This document shows positions 56,819 through 64,000 of a DNA stretch of 64,000 nucleotides, piece after piece (within the stretch, counting starts at the first letter, position 1; each line of letters opens with the position of its first letter). Both the position numbers and the translations under genes were made by a program. The notes below the pieces were generated by a model that saw only the letters and a list, made by a program, of their open reading frames with translations, did no database searches and had not been told where the DNA came from. Source of the DNA: Bradyrhizobiaceae bacterium. Lineage in GTDB: Bacteria; Pseudomonadota; Alphaproteobacteria; Rhizobiales; Xanthobacteraceae. The stretch covers positions 1-64,000 of the forward strand of contig CANKHA010000007.1 of NCBI GenBank assembly GCA_947481685.1. The letters are read 5' to 3'.

Positions 56819-59437
56819 GAACGCTACAACGCCCGCGACGCCGAACCGCGCTGGCAGCGCATTTGGGACGAGCGGGGCATCTTCGCGACCCGCAACGACG
56901 ACCCGCGCCCGAAATACTACGTGCTGGAGATGTTCCCCTACCCGTCCGGGCGCATCCACATGGGCCATGTGCGCAATTACACCATGGGCGACGTGGTGGC
57001 GCGCGCGAAGCGGGCCATGGGTTACTCGGTGTTGCATCCGATGGGCTGGGACGCCTTCGGCATGCCCGCGGAAAACGCCGCGATGGCGAGCAAGAGCCAT
57101 CCCAAGACCTGGACCTACGCCAACATCGCCACGATGAAGAAGCAGCTCCAGTCGATGGGGCTGTCGCTCGACTGGGCGCGCGAGATCGCGACCTGCGACC
57201 CGAGCTACTACAAGCACCAGCAGCGCATGTTTCTCGACTTCCTGAAAGCAGGACTGGTCGAGCGCAAGCAATCGAAGGTGAACTGGGATCCGGTCGATCA
57301 AACCGTGCTTGCCAACGAGCAGGTGATCGATGGCCGCGGCTGGCGCTCCGGTGCGCTGGTCGAGCAGCGCGAACTGATCCAGTGGTTCCTCAAGATCAGC
57401 GACTACTCGCAGGATTTGCTTTCCGCGCTCGACGGTCTCGACCGCTGGCCGGAAAAAGTTCGCCTGATGCAGAAGAACTGGATCGGCCGGTCGGAAGGCT
57501 TGCTGGTTCGCTTCATGCTCGAACCTTCGACGACACCAAACAACGAGAGCGAGCTGGAGATTTTCACCACGCGGCCGGACACGCTGTTTGGCGCGCGCTT
57601 CCTTGCGATCTCGCCCGACCATCCATTGGCGCAGGCAGCAGCGAAGAAGGACGACAAGCTCGCGGCCTTCATCGTCGCGTGCAAGCACATGGGCACGTCG
57701 CAGGCCGAAATCGATACGGCGGAAAAGCTCGGCTACGACACCGGCATCAAGGCAACACATCCCTTCGATGCGAACTGGAAGCTGCCGGTTTATGTCGCCA
57801 ACTTCATCCTGATGGAATACGGCACCGGCGCGATCTTCGGATGCCCGGCGCACGACCAGCGCGACCTCGACTTCGTCAACACATACAACCTCGGCAACAC
57901 GCCGGTGGTTTGTCCGCCTGGTATCGAGCCGCAGGACTTCATCATCACCGACACCGCCTATGATGGCGACGGCACGATGATCAATTCGCGCTTTCTCGAC
58001 GGCATGACCATCGAGCAGGCGAAAGAGGACGTTGCGCGTCGACTTGAAAAAGATACGCGCGGCAACCGGCCGGTGGCGCAGCGCCAGGTCAATTATCGCC
58101 TGCGCGACTGGGGGATCTCGCGTCAGCGCTACTGGGGCTGCCCGATTCCGATCATCCATTGCGAGAAGTGCGGCGTGGTGCCGGTGCCGGCGAAAGACCT
58201 GCCCGTGACGCTGCCCGAGGATGTCACCTTCGATCGTCCCGGCAATCCGCTCGACCGTCACCCGACATGGAAGAACGTTGCCTGCCCGCAATGTCATGGT
58301 GACGCGCGGCGCGAGACCGACACCATGGACACCTTCGTCGACTCGTCGTGGTACTTCGCGCGCTTCACCGATCCGTGGAACACCGAAGCGCCGACCGGCC
58401 GCAAGGCGGTCGATCACTGGCTGCCGGTCGATCAGTATATCGGCGGCATCGAACACGCGATTTTGCATTTGCTCTACAGCCGCTTCTTCACCCGCGCGAT
58501 GAAGAAGACAGGACATATCGGCCTCGACGAACCGTTCGCCGGTTTGTTCACGCAAGGCATGGTGGTGCATGAGACCTACCGCAAGGCGGACGGCAGTTTC
58601 GTCACGCCGGCGGAAGTCACGATCGACGGCGCGGGCGATACCCGCACGGCCAAGCTCATTACCACCGGCGAAGCCGTGGAGATCGGCTCCATCGAGAAGA
58701 TGTCGAAGTCCAAGCGCAACACCGTGGACCCCGACGACATCATCCGCGAATACGGCGCCGACACCGCCCGCTGGTTCATGCTGTCGGATTCGCCGCCCGA
58801 GCGCGACGTGATCTGGACCGAAGAAGGCGCGCAAGGCGCGTGGCGCTTCGTGCAGAAACTTTGGCGCATCGTTGGCGAGATCGCACAACTCGATGCACCG
58901 GCGTCACGCCCCGCCGAATTCAGCGAAGCGGCGATGGCGGTGCGCAAGGCTGCGCATGGCGCCTTGTCCAAAGTCACAGACGATGTGGAGAAGATGCGCT
59001 TCAACCGCTGCATCGCGCATATCTATGAACTGGCCAATGCGCTCAACGACGCCATCGGCAATGTGACCTCGCCCCAGGCCCTGACGCCGGACCTCGCCTT
59101 CGCCTTGCGCGAAGCCGCCGATATCCTGGTGCAGCTTTTCCACCCGATGATGCCCCACCTGGCGGAAGAGTGCTGGGCCGCGCTCGGGCACAAGGAATTG
59201 GTCGCCCAGCAAAGCTGGCCGAAGCTTGAGGCCGACCTGCTGGTGGAAAACAGCATCACCCTGCCGGTCCAGGTTAACGGCAAGAAGCGGGCGGATATCA
59301 CGGTCCCCCGTGACGCCGGAAAGTCCGAGATTGAGGCTGCCGTTCTGGCTTTGGATGCGGTACAATGGGCGCTTGAGGGGAAGCCACCCAAAAAAGTCAT
59401 CATCGTCCCGCAGAGGATCGTGAATGTCGTCGCTTGA
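56810..59437 (+). CDS. leuS: Leucyl-tRNA synthetase
   Basis: The 875-residue enzyme is a class Ia synthetase with the HIGH-type motif in [15 protein letters not shown], a CP1 editing domain and the KMSKS motif in [15 protein letters not shown], then the anticodon-binding domain. It charges tRNA-Leu and hydrolyses mischarged tRNA. Length is normal. Its last 14 bases overlap lptE, so the leuS-lptE-holA run is an operon. Confidence 0.97.
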   Translation: MAIERYNARDAEPRWQRIWDERGIFATRNDDPRPKYYVLEMFPYPSGRIHMGHVRNYTMGDVVARAKRAMGYSVLHPMGWDAFGMPAENAAMASKSHPKTWTYANIATMKKQLQSMGLSLDWAREIATCDPSYYKHQQRMFLDFLKAGLVERKQSKVNWDPVDQTVLANEQVIDGRGWRSGALVEQRELIQWFLKISDYSQDLLSALDGLDRWPEKVRLMQKNWIGRSEGLLVRFMLEPSTTPNNESELEIFTTRPDTLFGARFLAISPDHPLAQAAAKKDDKLAAFIVACKHMGTSQAEIDTAEKLGYDTGIKATHPFDANWKLPVYVANFILMEYGTGAIFGCPAHDQRDLDFVNTYNLGNTPVVCPPGIEPQDFIITDTAYDGDGTMINSRFLDGMTIEQAKEDVARRLEKDTRGNRPVAQRQVNYRLRDWGISRQRYWGCPIPIIHCEKCGVVPVPAKDLPVTLPEDVTFDRPGNPLDRHPTWKNVACPQCHGDARRETDTMDTFVDSSWYFARFTDPWNTEAPTGRKAVDHWLPVDQYIGGIEHAILHLLYSRFFTRAMKKTGHIGLDEPFAGLFTQGMVVHETYRKADGSFVTPAEVTIDGAGDTRTAKLITTGEAVEIGSIEKMSKSKRNTVDPDDIIREYGADTARWFMLSDSPPERDVIWTEEGAQGAWRFVQKLWRIVGEIAQLDAPASRPAEFSEAAMAVRKAAHGALSKVTDDVEKMRFNRCIAHIYELANALNDAIGNVTSPQALTPDLAFALREAADILVQLFHPMMPHLAEECWAALGHKELVAQQSWPKLEADLLVENSITLPVQVNGKKRADITVPRDAGKSEIEAAVLALDAVQWALEGKPPKKVIIVPQRIVNVVA

Positions 59438-59990
59438 TACCCGCGGGATCTGGGCCAGTCTGAGCCGGTTTGCGCCTGCCCTCGCAGTCATCGCACTGCT
59501 CAGCGGCTGCATGCAGCCCATGTACGGTGCGCAGTCCCCGCTCGGCGGCCCCGGCCTGCGCGATGCGCTCAGCGCGGTGCGCGTCACCACCATCGAAGCC
59601 CCGAAAGGCACCACCGAAGAGCGCTTGGCGGTTGAGCTGCGCAACCAGTTGCTGTTCAGCTTCACCGGTGGCACCGGTTCGACCGCGCCGACCCATGAGC
59701 TGACCATCCGGCTTACGTCCCAAAACGCCAAAGTCATCGTCGACATCACCTCGGCCCGGCCTGAGGTGGAAAATTTTGGTCTCGATGCGACGTATCGCCT
59801 GACCGAGGTAGCCACCGGCAAGGTGGTCGTGACCGGGCAAACCTTTGCCCGCGTGTCCTACGACATTCCCGGCCAGGTCCAGCGCTTCGCCCGCCTGCGC
59901 GGTTTGCGTGACGCTGAAACCCGCGCGGCCAAGGTTATCTCCGACAATATCAACTCGCGGCTCGCGTCCTACTTTATCGCCGGGACGTAG
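59424..59990 (+). CDS. lptE: LPS-assembly lipoprotein LptE
   Basis: The 188-residue protein has a lipoprotein signal with lipobox LLSGC, acyl cysteine C29, followed by [13 protein letters not shown]. LptE plugs the LptD barrel that inserts lipopolysaccharide into the outer membrane. The leuS-lptE-holA order is standard in Proteobacteria, and this supports a call that sequence similarity alone makes only moderately. It overlaps leuS by 14 bases. Confidence 0.9.
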   Translation: MSSLDTRGIWASLSRFAPALAVIALLSGCMQPMYGAQSPLGGPGLRDALSAVRVTTIEAPKGTTEERLAVELRNQLLFSFTGGTGSTAPTHELTIRLTSQNAKVIVDITSARPEVENFGLDATYRLTEVATGKVVVTGQTFARVSYDIPGQVQRFARLRGLRDAETRAAKVISDNINSRLASYFIAGT

Positions 59991-60031
59991 CATCCCATTC
60001 GCTTCGCGCGGCAGGACGAAGTCGGGAGATC

Positions 60032-61060
60032 ATGGTCGCTCTCAAAACTGCCGAGATCGAAAAGTTCGTCGCGCGGCCTGATGCAGCGCGCCCTGTGGTT
60101 TTGATTTTCGGCGCCGACGCCGGACTCGTGCGTGAGCGCGCAGAGAAAATCATCCGCGCTTCGGTAGACAATCCCGACGATCCGTTTTCACTGGTACGGC
60201 TGGAAGGCGAAGACCTCTCCAGCGATGCGGGTCGCCTGGTCGACGAAGCCAATACGATTCCGCTGTTCGGCGGCAAACGCGCGGTTTGGGTCAAGGCGGG
60301 TGGGCGCAACATCGCGCCCGCGGTCGAAGCTTTGCTTGCATCCCCGCCCAACGATTGCCGTGTGGTGATCGAAGCAGGCGATCTTAAAAAGACCGCGCCG
60401 CTGCGCAGCTTGTGCGAACGCTCCAAGAGCGCCGTTGCCATTCCCTGTTACGTCGATGGCGAACGCGAGATTTCCCGCTTGATCGACGAAGAAATGCAGG
60501 CGGCATCACTGTCGATATCGCCGGATGCGCGCGCAGCACTGATGCCGCTCCTCGGTGGCGACCGCCAGGGTTCGCGCAACGAGATCCGCAAGCTTGCTCT
60601 CTATGCCCATGGCAAGGGTCAGGTCGGTCTGGACGATGTTGTTGCCGTGGTGTCGGAAGCGTCTGCGCTCGCGCTCGATGGCGTGGTCGATGCGATGTTC
60701 GCCGGCCGCGTCGCCGAGGCCGAAAGTCAGTTCGCCAAGGCGCACGCGGCCGGCACCTCGTCAGGGTCCATTATGTCCGCAGCGTTACGGCAGCTCTCGT
60801 CCCTGCACAAAATGCGTTTGTCGGTGGAAGACGGCAAAAGCGTCGGGCAGGTTGTCGAGCAGGTCATGCCGCCCATCCATTTCCGCCGCAAGCCTCTGTT
60901 CGAAGCGGCGCTTAAGGTGTGGACGGCGGAGCGGCTTGAACGCGTCATGGCGCAACTTGCGGAGGCGGCGCTGGAAGTACGGCGTCAGCCAAACCTTGCC
61001 GATGCCATCGCACATCGCGCGGTGCTGTCGATTGCCAGCGCGGCCTGGCGGCGAGACTGA
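60032..61060 (+). CDS. holA: DNA polymerase III delta subunit
   Basis: The 342-residue protein has the AAA+-like fold of the delta subunit: VVLIFGADAGLVRERAEKII near the start, LVRLEGEDLSSDAGRLVDEA, and C-terminal clamp-loader helices (MSAALRQLSSLHKMRLSVE). Delta opens the sliding clamp. It lies 41 bases after lptE in the usual order. A hairpin follows it. Confidence 0.93.
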   Translation: MVALKTAEIEKFVARPDAARPVVLIFGADAGLVRERAEKIIRASVDNPDDPFSLVRLEGEDLSSDAGRLVDEANTIPLFGGKRAVWVKAGGRNIAPAVEALLASPPNDCRVVIEAGDLKKTAPLRSLCERSKSAVAIPCYVDGEREISRLIDEEMQAASLSISPDARAALMPLLGGDRQGSRNEIRKLALYAHGKGQVGLDDVVAVVSEASALALDGVVDAMFAGRVAEAESQFAKAHAAGTSSGSIMSAALRQLSSLHKMRLSVEDGKSVGQVVEQVMPPIHFRRKPLFEAALKVWTAERLERVMAQLAEAALEVRRQPNLADAIAHRAVLSIASAAWRRD

Positions 61061-61085
61061 TTTGTTTGCCTCGGCTGAAAAGAAT

Positions 61086-61114
61086 AATCCCGCCGGGGTG
61101 GCCACGGCGGGATT
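61086..61114. terminator. Bidirectional terminator between holA and parB
   Basis: A nine-base stem AATCCCGCC/GGCGGGATT with an eleven-base loop lies 25 bases after the holA stop. It has no long T-run, only GTCTTCTC on the plus side. It sits between two convergent genes and may serve both. Confidence 0.6.
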
Positions 61115-61233
61115 GTCTTCTCTGAACGCGGTGGGTCGAGTGGCACGGTCAGATTCGATGCCACCAAATTACGCGAAACATGGTTAAAAATGGTTAACGC
61201 TACCGAAACGTTAAAATTCGGTTGCGTGCCGGG

Positions 61234-62115
61234 TCATGCCTTGCGTTCGAGCCGGCGGATCACATCATCCAGCTGGTCGAGATCGCGGTATTGGACGCGC
61301 AGGACGCCTGCCCCGTTCCGATCGTCAATGGTGACTGCAAGCCCCAGCGCATCGGACACACGCTTTTCCAAAGCAGTTGTGTTTGCATCCTTGGCCGCTG
61401 GCTTCGAGGCTTTCTTCCCTGATGCCGGTTTGTTTGATTCCTCGCGCGCGAGCGCTTCCACCTGGCGCACGTTCAGTCCCCGCGCCACGATATCCTCGGC
61501 AAGTTTCTCGGCGTTCGCCTGCCCTATCAGCATACGTGCATGACCGGCTGACAGCTTGCCGTTACGAACGTAGGTCTTCACCTGCTCCGGCAGCTTCAGC
61601 AACCGCAGCGTGTTGGCAACGTGGCTGCGACTCTTGCCGACGATCTGCGCGATATCTTCCTGGCTGTGTTTGAATTCGTTGGCGAGCGCTTCGTAGCCCA
61701 TCGCTTCTTCGATCGCATTGAGATCGGAACGCTGCACGTTTTCGATAATCGCAAACTCGAGCGATTGCTCGTCCGTCGCTTCCGTCACCACCACCGGCAC
61801 GTCATGCAGACCCGCGCGCTGCGCCGCGCGCCAGCGCCGCTCGCCGGCGATGATCTCATAGGCGTCGTTGGCGCCGCGAACGGCGCGAACGAGAATCGGC
61901 TGAATGATTCCACGCTCCTTGATCGACGCCGACAACTCTGTGAGATCGGTCTCGACAAATGTCTGGCGCGGGTTGCGCGGGTTTGGCCGGAGGAACTCGA
62001 TCGGAATGCGACGCTGCCCACGCGCACGTTCCGTGGTCTGCGATTCGTCGCCGACGTCGCCCATCAGCGCGGCAAGGCCGCGCCCCAACCGCGATCGCGT
62101 TGCATCATCGGCCAT
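61234..62115 (-). CDS. parB: Chromosome partitioning protein ParB
   Basis: The 293-residue protein has the N-terminal ParA-activating stretch (SRLGRGLAALMGD), the CTPase domain with IIAGERRWRAAQRAG and VVVTEATDEQSLEFAIIENV, a helix-turn-helix (QEDIAQIVGKSRSHVANTLR) that binds parS and a C-terminal dimer domain. ParB loads at parS and spreads as a sliding clamp. The start at 62115 has GGAG nine bases upstream. It is the last gene of the mnmG-rsmG-parA-parB run. Confidence 0.95.
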   Translation of the reverse strand: MADDATRSRLGRGLAALMGDVGDESQTTERARGQRRIPIEFLRPNPRNPRQTFVETDLTELSASIKERGIIQPILVRAVRGANDAYEIIAGERRWRAAQRAGLHDVPVVVTEATDEQSLEFAIIENVQRSDLNAIEEAMGYEALANEFKHSQEDIAQIVGKSRSHVANTLRLLKLPEQVKTYVRNGKLSAGHARMLIGQANAEKLAEDIVARGLNVRQVEALAREESNKPASGKKASKPAAKDANTTALEKRVSDALGLAVTIDDRNGAGVLRVQYRDLDQLDDVIRRLERKA

Positions 62116-62190
62116 CGGATCAACTCCAGTATTCCTCACGACTCATCCTTTTCTTATTGATCGCGCGCAGCAAACTCACACCCGCTGGTG

Positions 62191-63075
62191 CTAGCCTGCC
62201 TTCAATTCCTTTTCGCGCTGGATGACTTCCGTTGCGAGCCGCAGATACGCTTCGCTGCCGACGCATTTGAGATCGTAGACCAGCACGGGCTTGCCGTAGG
62301 ACGGCGCTTCCGAAATGCGCACGTTGCGCGGGATCATTGTCTCATAGACTTTGCGGCCCATGAATTCGCGGACGTCAGCGGCAACCTGGTTGGAGAGATT
62401 GTTGCGCGAGTCGTGCATCGTGAGCACGATGCCGTGGATGGTGAGACCAGGATTGAGCGTGGTCCTCACCTGCTCGACGGTCTTGATCAGTTGCGACAAA
62501 CCTTCGAGCGCGAAGAATTCGCACTGCAGCGGCACAAGGATCGCATTCGCCGCGGCCATCGCATTGACCGTGAGCAAATTCAGCGACGGCGGGCAATCGA
62601 CCAACACATAGGTGTAATCGTTGCTGCCGCCGTTGTTCACTGCGGCCAGCGCGGTGCGAAGACGAAAGGCGCGATCGCGCGCGGTGCCGATCTCAAGTTC
62701 AAGACCGGAAAGATCAAGCGTCGACGACGCGATGTGGAGACGCGGCACCACGGTCTCAAGAATGGCATCGCGCATTGGCGCTTCGCCTGTCAGCACATCA
62801 TAGGTGGAGCAGCGGCGGTCGCGGCGGTCGATGCCGAGACCCGTCGATGCATTGCCCTGCGGATCGAGATCGACGATCAAAACTTTTTCGCCAATAGCAG
62901 CGAGGGCCGTGCCGAGATTGATAGCGGTGGTGGTCTTGCCAACACCGCCTTTCTGGTTGGCGATGGAGAGCACCCGCGGTTGCCGCACCGGCTCCGGCTT
63001 GGGCGCAAACGCGATGACCTCTGCCTCGGGGGCCTGGTCGGTGGGGGTGTCGGTGTCGGTCATGACAATGTCCAT
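62191..63075 (-). CDS. parA: Chromosome partitioning ATPase ParA
   Basis: The 294-residue protein (from the ATG at 63075) has a deviant Walker A motif, NQKGGVGKTTTAINLG, the Walker A' segment LIVDLDPQGNAST and VLVDCPPSLNLLT. ParA forms DNA-bound gradients that ParB stimulates to hydrolyse ATP, moving the origin region. Starts at 63063 and 63075 are both possible. It begins two bases after rsmG ends and 75 bases before parB. Confidence 0.95.
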   Translation of the reverse strand: MDIVMTDTDTPTDQAPEAEVIAFAPKPEPVRQPRVLSIANQKGGVGKTTTAINLGTALAAIGEKVLIVDLDPQGNASTGLGIDRRDRRCSTYDVLTGEAPMRDAILETVVPRLHIASSTLDLSGLELEIGTARDRAFRLRTALAAVNNGGSNDYTYVLVDCPPSLNLLTVNAMAAANAILVPLQCEFFALEGLSQLIKTVEQVRTTLNPGLTIHGIVLTMHDSRNNLSNQVAADVREFMGRKVYETMIPRNVRISEAPSYGKPVLVYDLKCVGSEAYLRLATEVIQREKELKAG

Positions 63076-63077
63076 CG

Positions 63078-63758
63078 TCAACGGTCTAAACGTCGGGCGG
63101 GTCTGCGCGATTCCAGGTTGTCGATGACAACGATCCGGGCCCGATCATCGGTCCGGCTTGGGACCAGCTTATGGCTGATAATCCAATATTTAGCGGCTTC
63201 CGTCAATTCAGCCCCTACATCTTGACCCTTGAGGAATAGCCCGCGAGTCCCTCGCTTCAACAGAGGGAACGCCATTTCAAGCAGCTTAGGCAATGGCGCA
63301 AGCGCCCGGGCGGTCACGACATCCGGTTTGGTGGGGAAAGTGGGGACAAAGTTTTCGATGCGCTGGCAATGCACTTCGGCAGGGAGGGCAAGAGAATCGA
63401 TGACAGCCTGCAGGAAGGCACATTTTTTCGCGGTGCTTTCGACCAGATGGATCTTGGCTCCAGCCCGCTCCATCAAGGCAATGGCGAGCACAAGACCCGG
63501 AAAGCCACCACCCGAGCCAAGATCCACCCAGGTTTTCGCATCCGGCGCCAAATCGAGAAGCTGAAGCGAGTCCGCGACATGCCGCGTCCAGATAATGGGG
63601 ATGGTGGAAGGCGATATGAGATTCCGCGTTTGCTGCCATTCCAGCAACGTTTCGACCAAGCGGTCGAGCCGCCCCAATGTTTCACGTGAAACAGGTGTGA
63701 GTTCTTGCGCGCGGGCCCTGTCGGCAGCGAGCGCAGCGCTTTGATCCGGCACGTTCAA
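63078..63758 (-). CDS. rsmG: 16S rRNA m7G527 methyltransferase RsmG
   Basis: The 226-residue protein has the SAM-binding loop [18 protein letters not shown] and the [10 protein letters not shown] segment typical of RsmG (GidB). It methylates G527 of 16S rRNA. It starts with TTG overlapping the stop codon of mnmG (TTGA), a sign of translational coupling. A parS site lies inside the coding sequence near residue 25. Confidence 0.95.
   Translation of the reverse strand: MNVPDQSAALAADRARAQELTPVSRETLGRLDRLVETLLEWQQTRNLISPSTIPIIWTRHVADSLQLLDLAPDAKTWVDLGSGGGFPGLVLAIALMERAGAKIHLVESTAKKCAFLQAVIDSLALPAEVHCQRIENFVPTFPTKPDVVTARALAPLPKLLEMAFPLLKRGTRGLFLKGQDVGAELTEAAKYWIISHKLVPSRTDDRARIVVIDNLESRRPARRLDR
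63678..63693 (+). promoter_or_regulatory. parS centromere site, inside rsmG
   Basis: TGTTTCACGTGAAACA is a perfect 16-base palindrome matching the bacterial parS consensus. It encodes VSRETLG-type residues of rsmG. ParB from this locus should load here. No second copy was seen in the window. Confidence 0.92.
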
Positions 63759-64000
63759 TGCGTGGCGGCGCGCTTGCGCCGGCGGGCATGGGCAACCAGA
63801 AGCGTCAAAGCAGCTGGCGTAATGCCGTCGATGCGTCCGGCCTGGCCGATGGTGCGTGGCCGGGTCGAGGCCAATTTCTGCCTGACTTCATTGGAAAGCC
63901 CTGGCAACGTTGCATAATCGAACTCGGACGGGAGTTCGAAGCTTTCGTCACGGCGATAGGATTCCACGTCCGCAGTCTGGCGCTGCATATAGACATCGTA
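63755..64000 (-). CDS. mnmG: tRNA uridine-5-carboxymethylaminomethyl modification enzyme MnmG, C-terminal part
   Basis: The fragment enters from the right edge and reads [60 protein letters not shown], ending [13 protein letters not shown]. This is the conserved C-terminal helical domain of MnmG (GidA), which with MnmE modifies the wobble uridine of several tRNAs. Only the last 81 residues are inside the window. The position before rsmG is standard. Confidence 0.95.
   Translation of the reverse strand, partial: YDVYMQRQTADVESYRRDESFELPSEFDYATLPGLSNEVRQKLASTRPRTIGQAGRIDGITPAALTLLVAHARRRKRAATH

Noticed and set aside
56807-58888. A 693-codon open frame antisense to leuS
   Set aside because: It lies fully inside leuS on the other strand, shows no recognisable family and is explained by the GC-rich third positions of leuS codons.
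61180-61205. A CtrA-like TTAAAAATGGTTAA between holA and parB
   Set aside because: Spacing is six instead of seven, and it lies between two convergent gene ends where no promoter is needed.

Overview
The window looks like chromosome from an alphaproteobacterium of the order Hyphomicrobiales, most like the Bradyrhizobium/Rhodopseudomonas/Pseudolabrys group. The evidence is about 60% GC, an mnmG-rsmG-parA-parB cluster with a parS site, paired glnK-amtB genes, a 1,600-residue NAD-glutamate dehydrogenase, hemC-hemD-mitofilin-hemY divergent from tsaD-gpsA, and short palindromic repeats typical of that group. The genus cannot be fixed from the sequence alone.

Layout. 1-3.6 kb is accessory: the end of an IS5-type element, a cytosolic-looking NMT1-type binding protein, a bicupin protein and an orphan tricarboxylate-transporter receptor. 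3.8-7.2 kb holds a NarL-type response regulator converging on a hybrid histidine kinase whose normal membrane-anchored N-terminus has been replaced by an AbiV-type HEPN (abortive infection) domain; this is the most unusual object here. tRNA-Thr follows. 7.7-12.3 kb is the tetrapyrrole operon hemC-hemD-mitofilin-like-hemY, divergent from tsaD-gpsA-L,D-transpeptidase-EVE-DUF1761. 16-24.9 kb carries acetyl-CoA synthetase, a YiaF-like lipoprotein, a second L,D-transpeptidase, a cyclopropane fatty acid synthase and rsmB-heparinase-purH. 26.5-34 kb has NAD-glutamate dehydrogenase, gamma-glutamyltransferase and a broken dienelactone hydrolase. 34.4-40.5 kb has an EamA transporter, tRNA-Gly, a prolyl-tRNA deacylase-like protein, a thioredoxin-TPR protein, a Lon-domain protein, a Trm112-like protein, a ubiquinone hydroxylase and TesB.

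40.7-44.7 kb is a tandem glnK-amtB/glnK-amtB nitrogen module with a candidate sigma-54 promoter. 44.8-50.3 kb is an aminotransferase-ftsK pair behind a perfect CtrA-type box, then a LolA-like protein and exonuclease III. 50.3-54.8 kb holds a cyclic-nucleotide-binding protein, an OmpR-type regulator, a third L,D-transpeptidase, a YggS protein and a diguanylate cyclase. 55.3-61 kb is an MFS gene bracketed by two copies of the leuS upstream sequence, then leuS-lptE-holA. The end is mnmG-rsmG-parA-parB on the minus strand, the usual origin-proximal partition locus, with parS inside rsmG.

Most of the window is housekeeping. Three genes (DUF2059, cfa, dienelactone hydrolase) each carry one single-base frameshift, so the assembly may contain indel errors or the genes may be decaying. 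Three families of short palindromic repeats occupy the spacers, and one 44-bp family shows compensatory changes in its stem.
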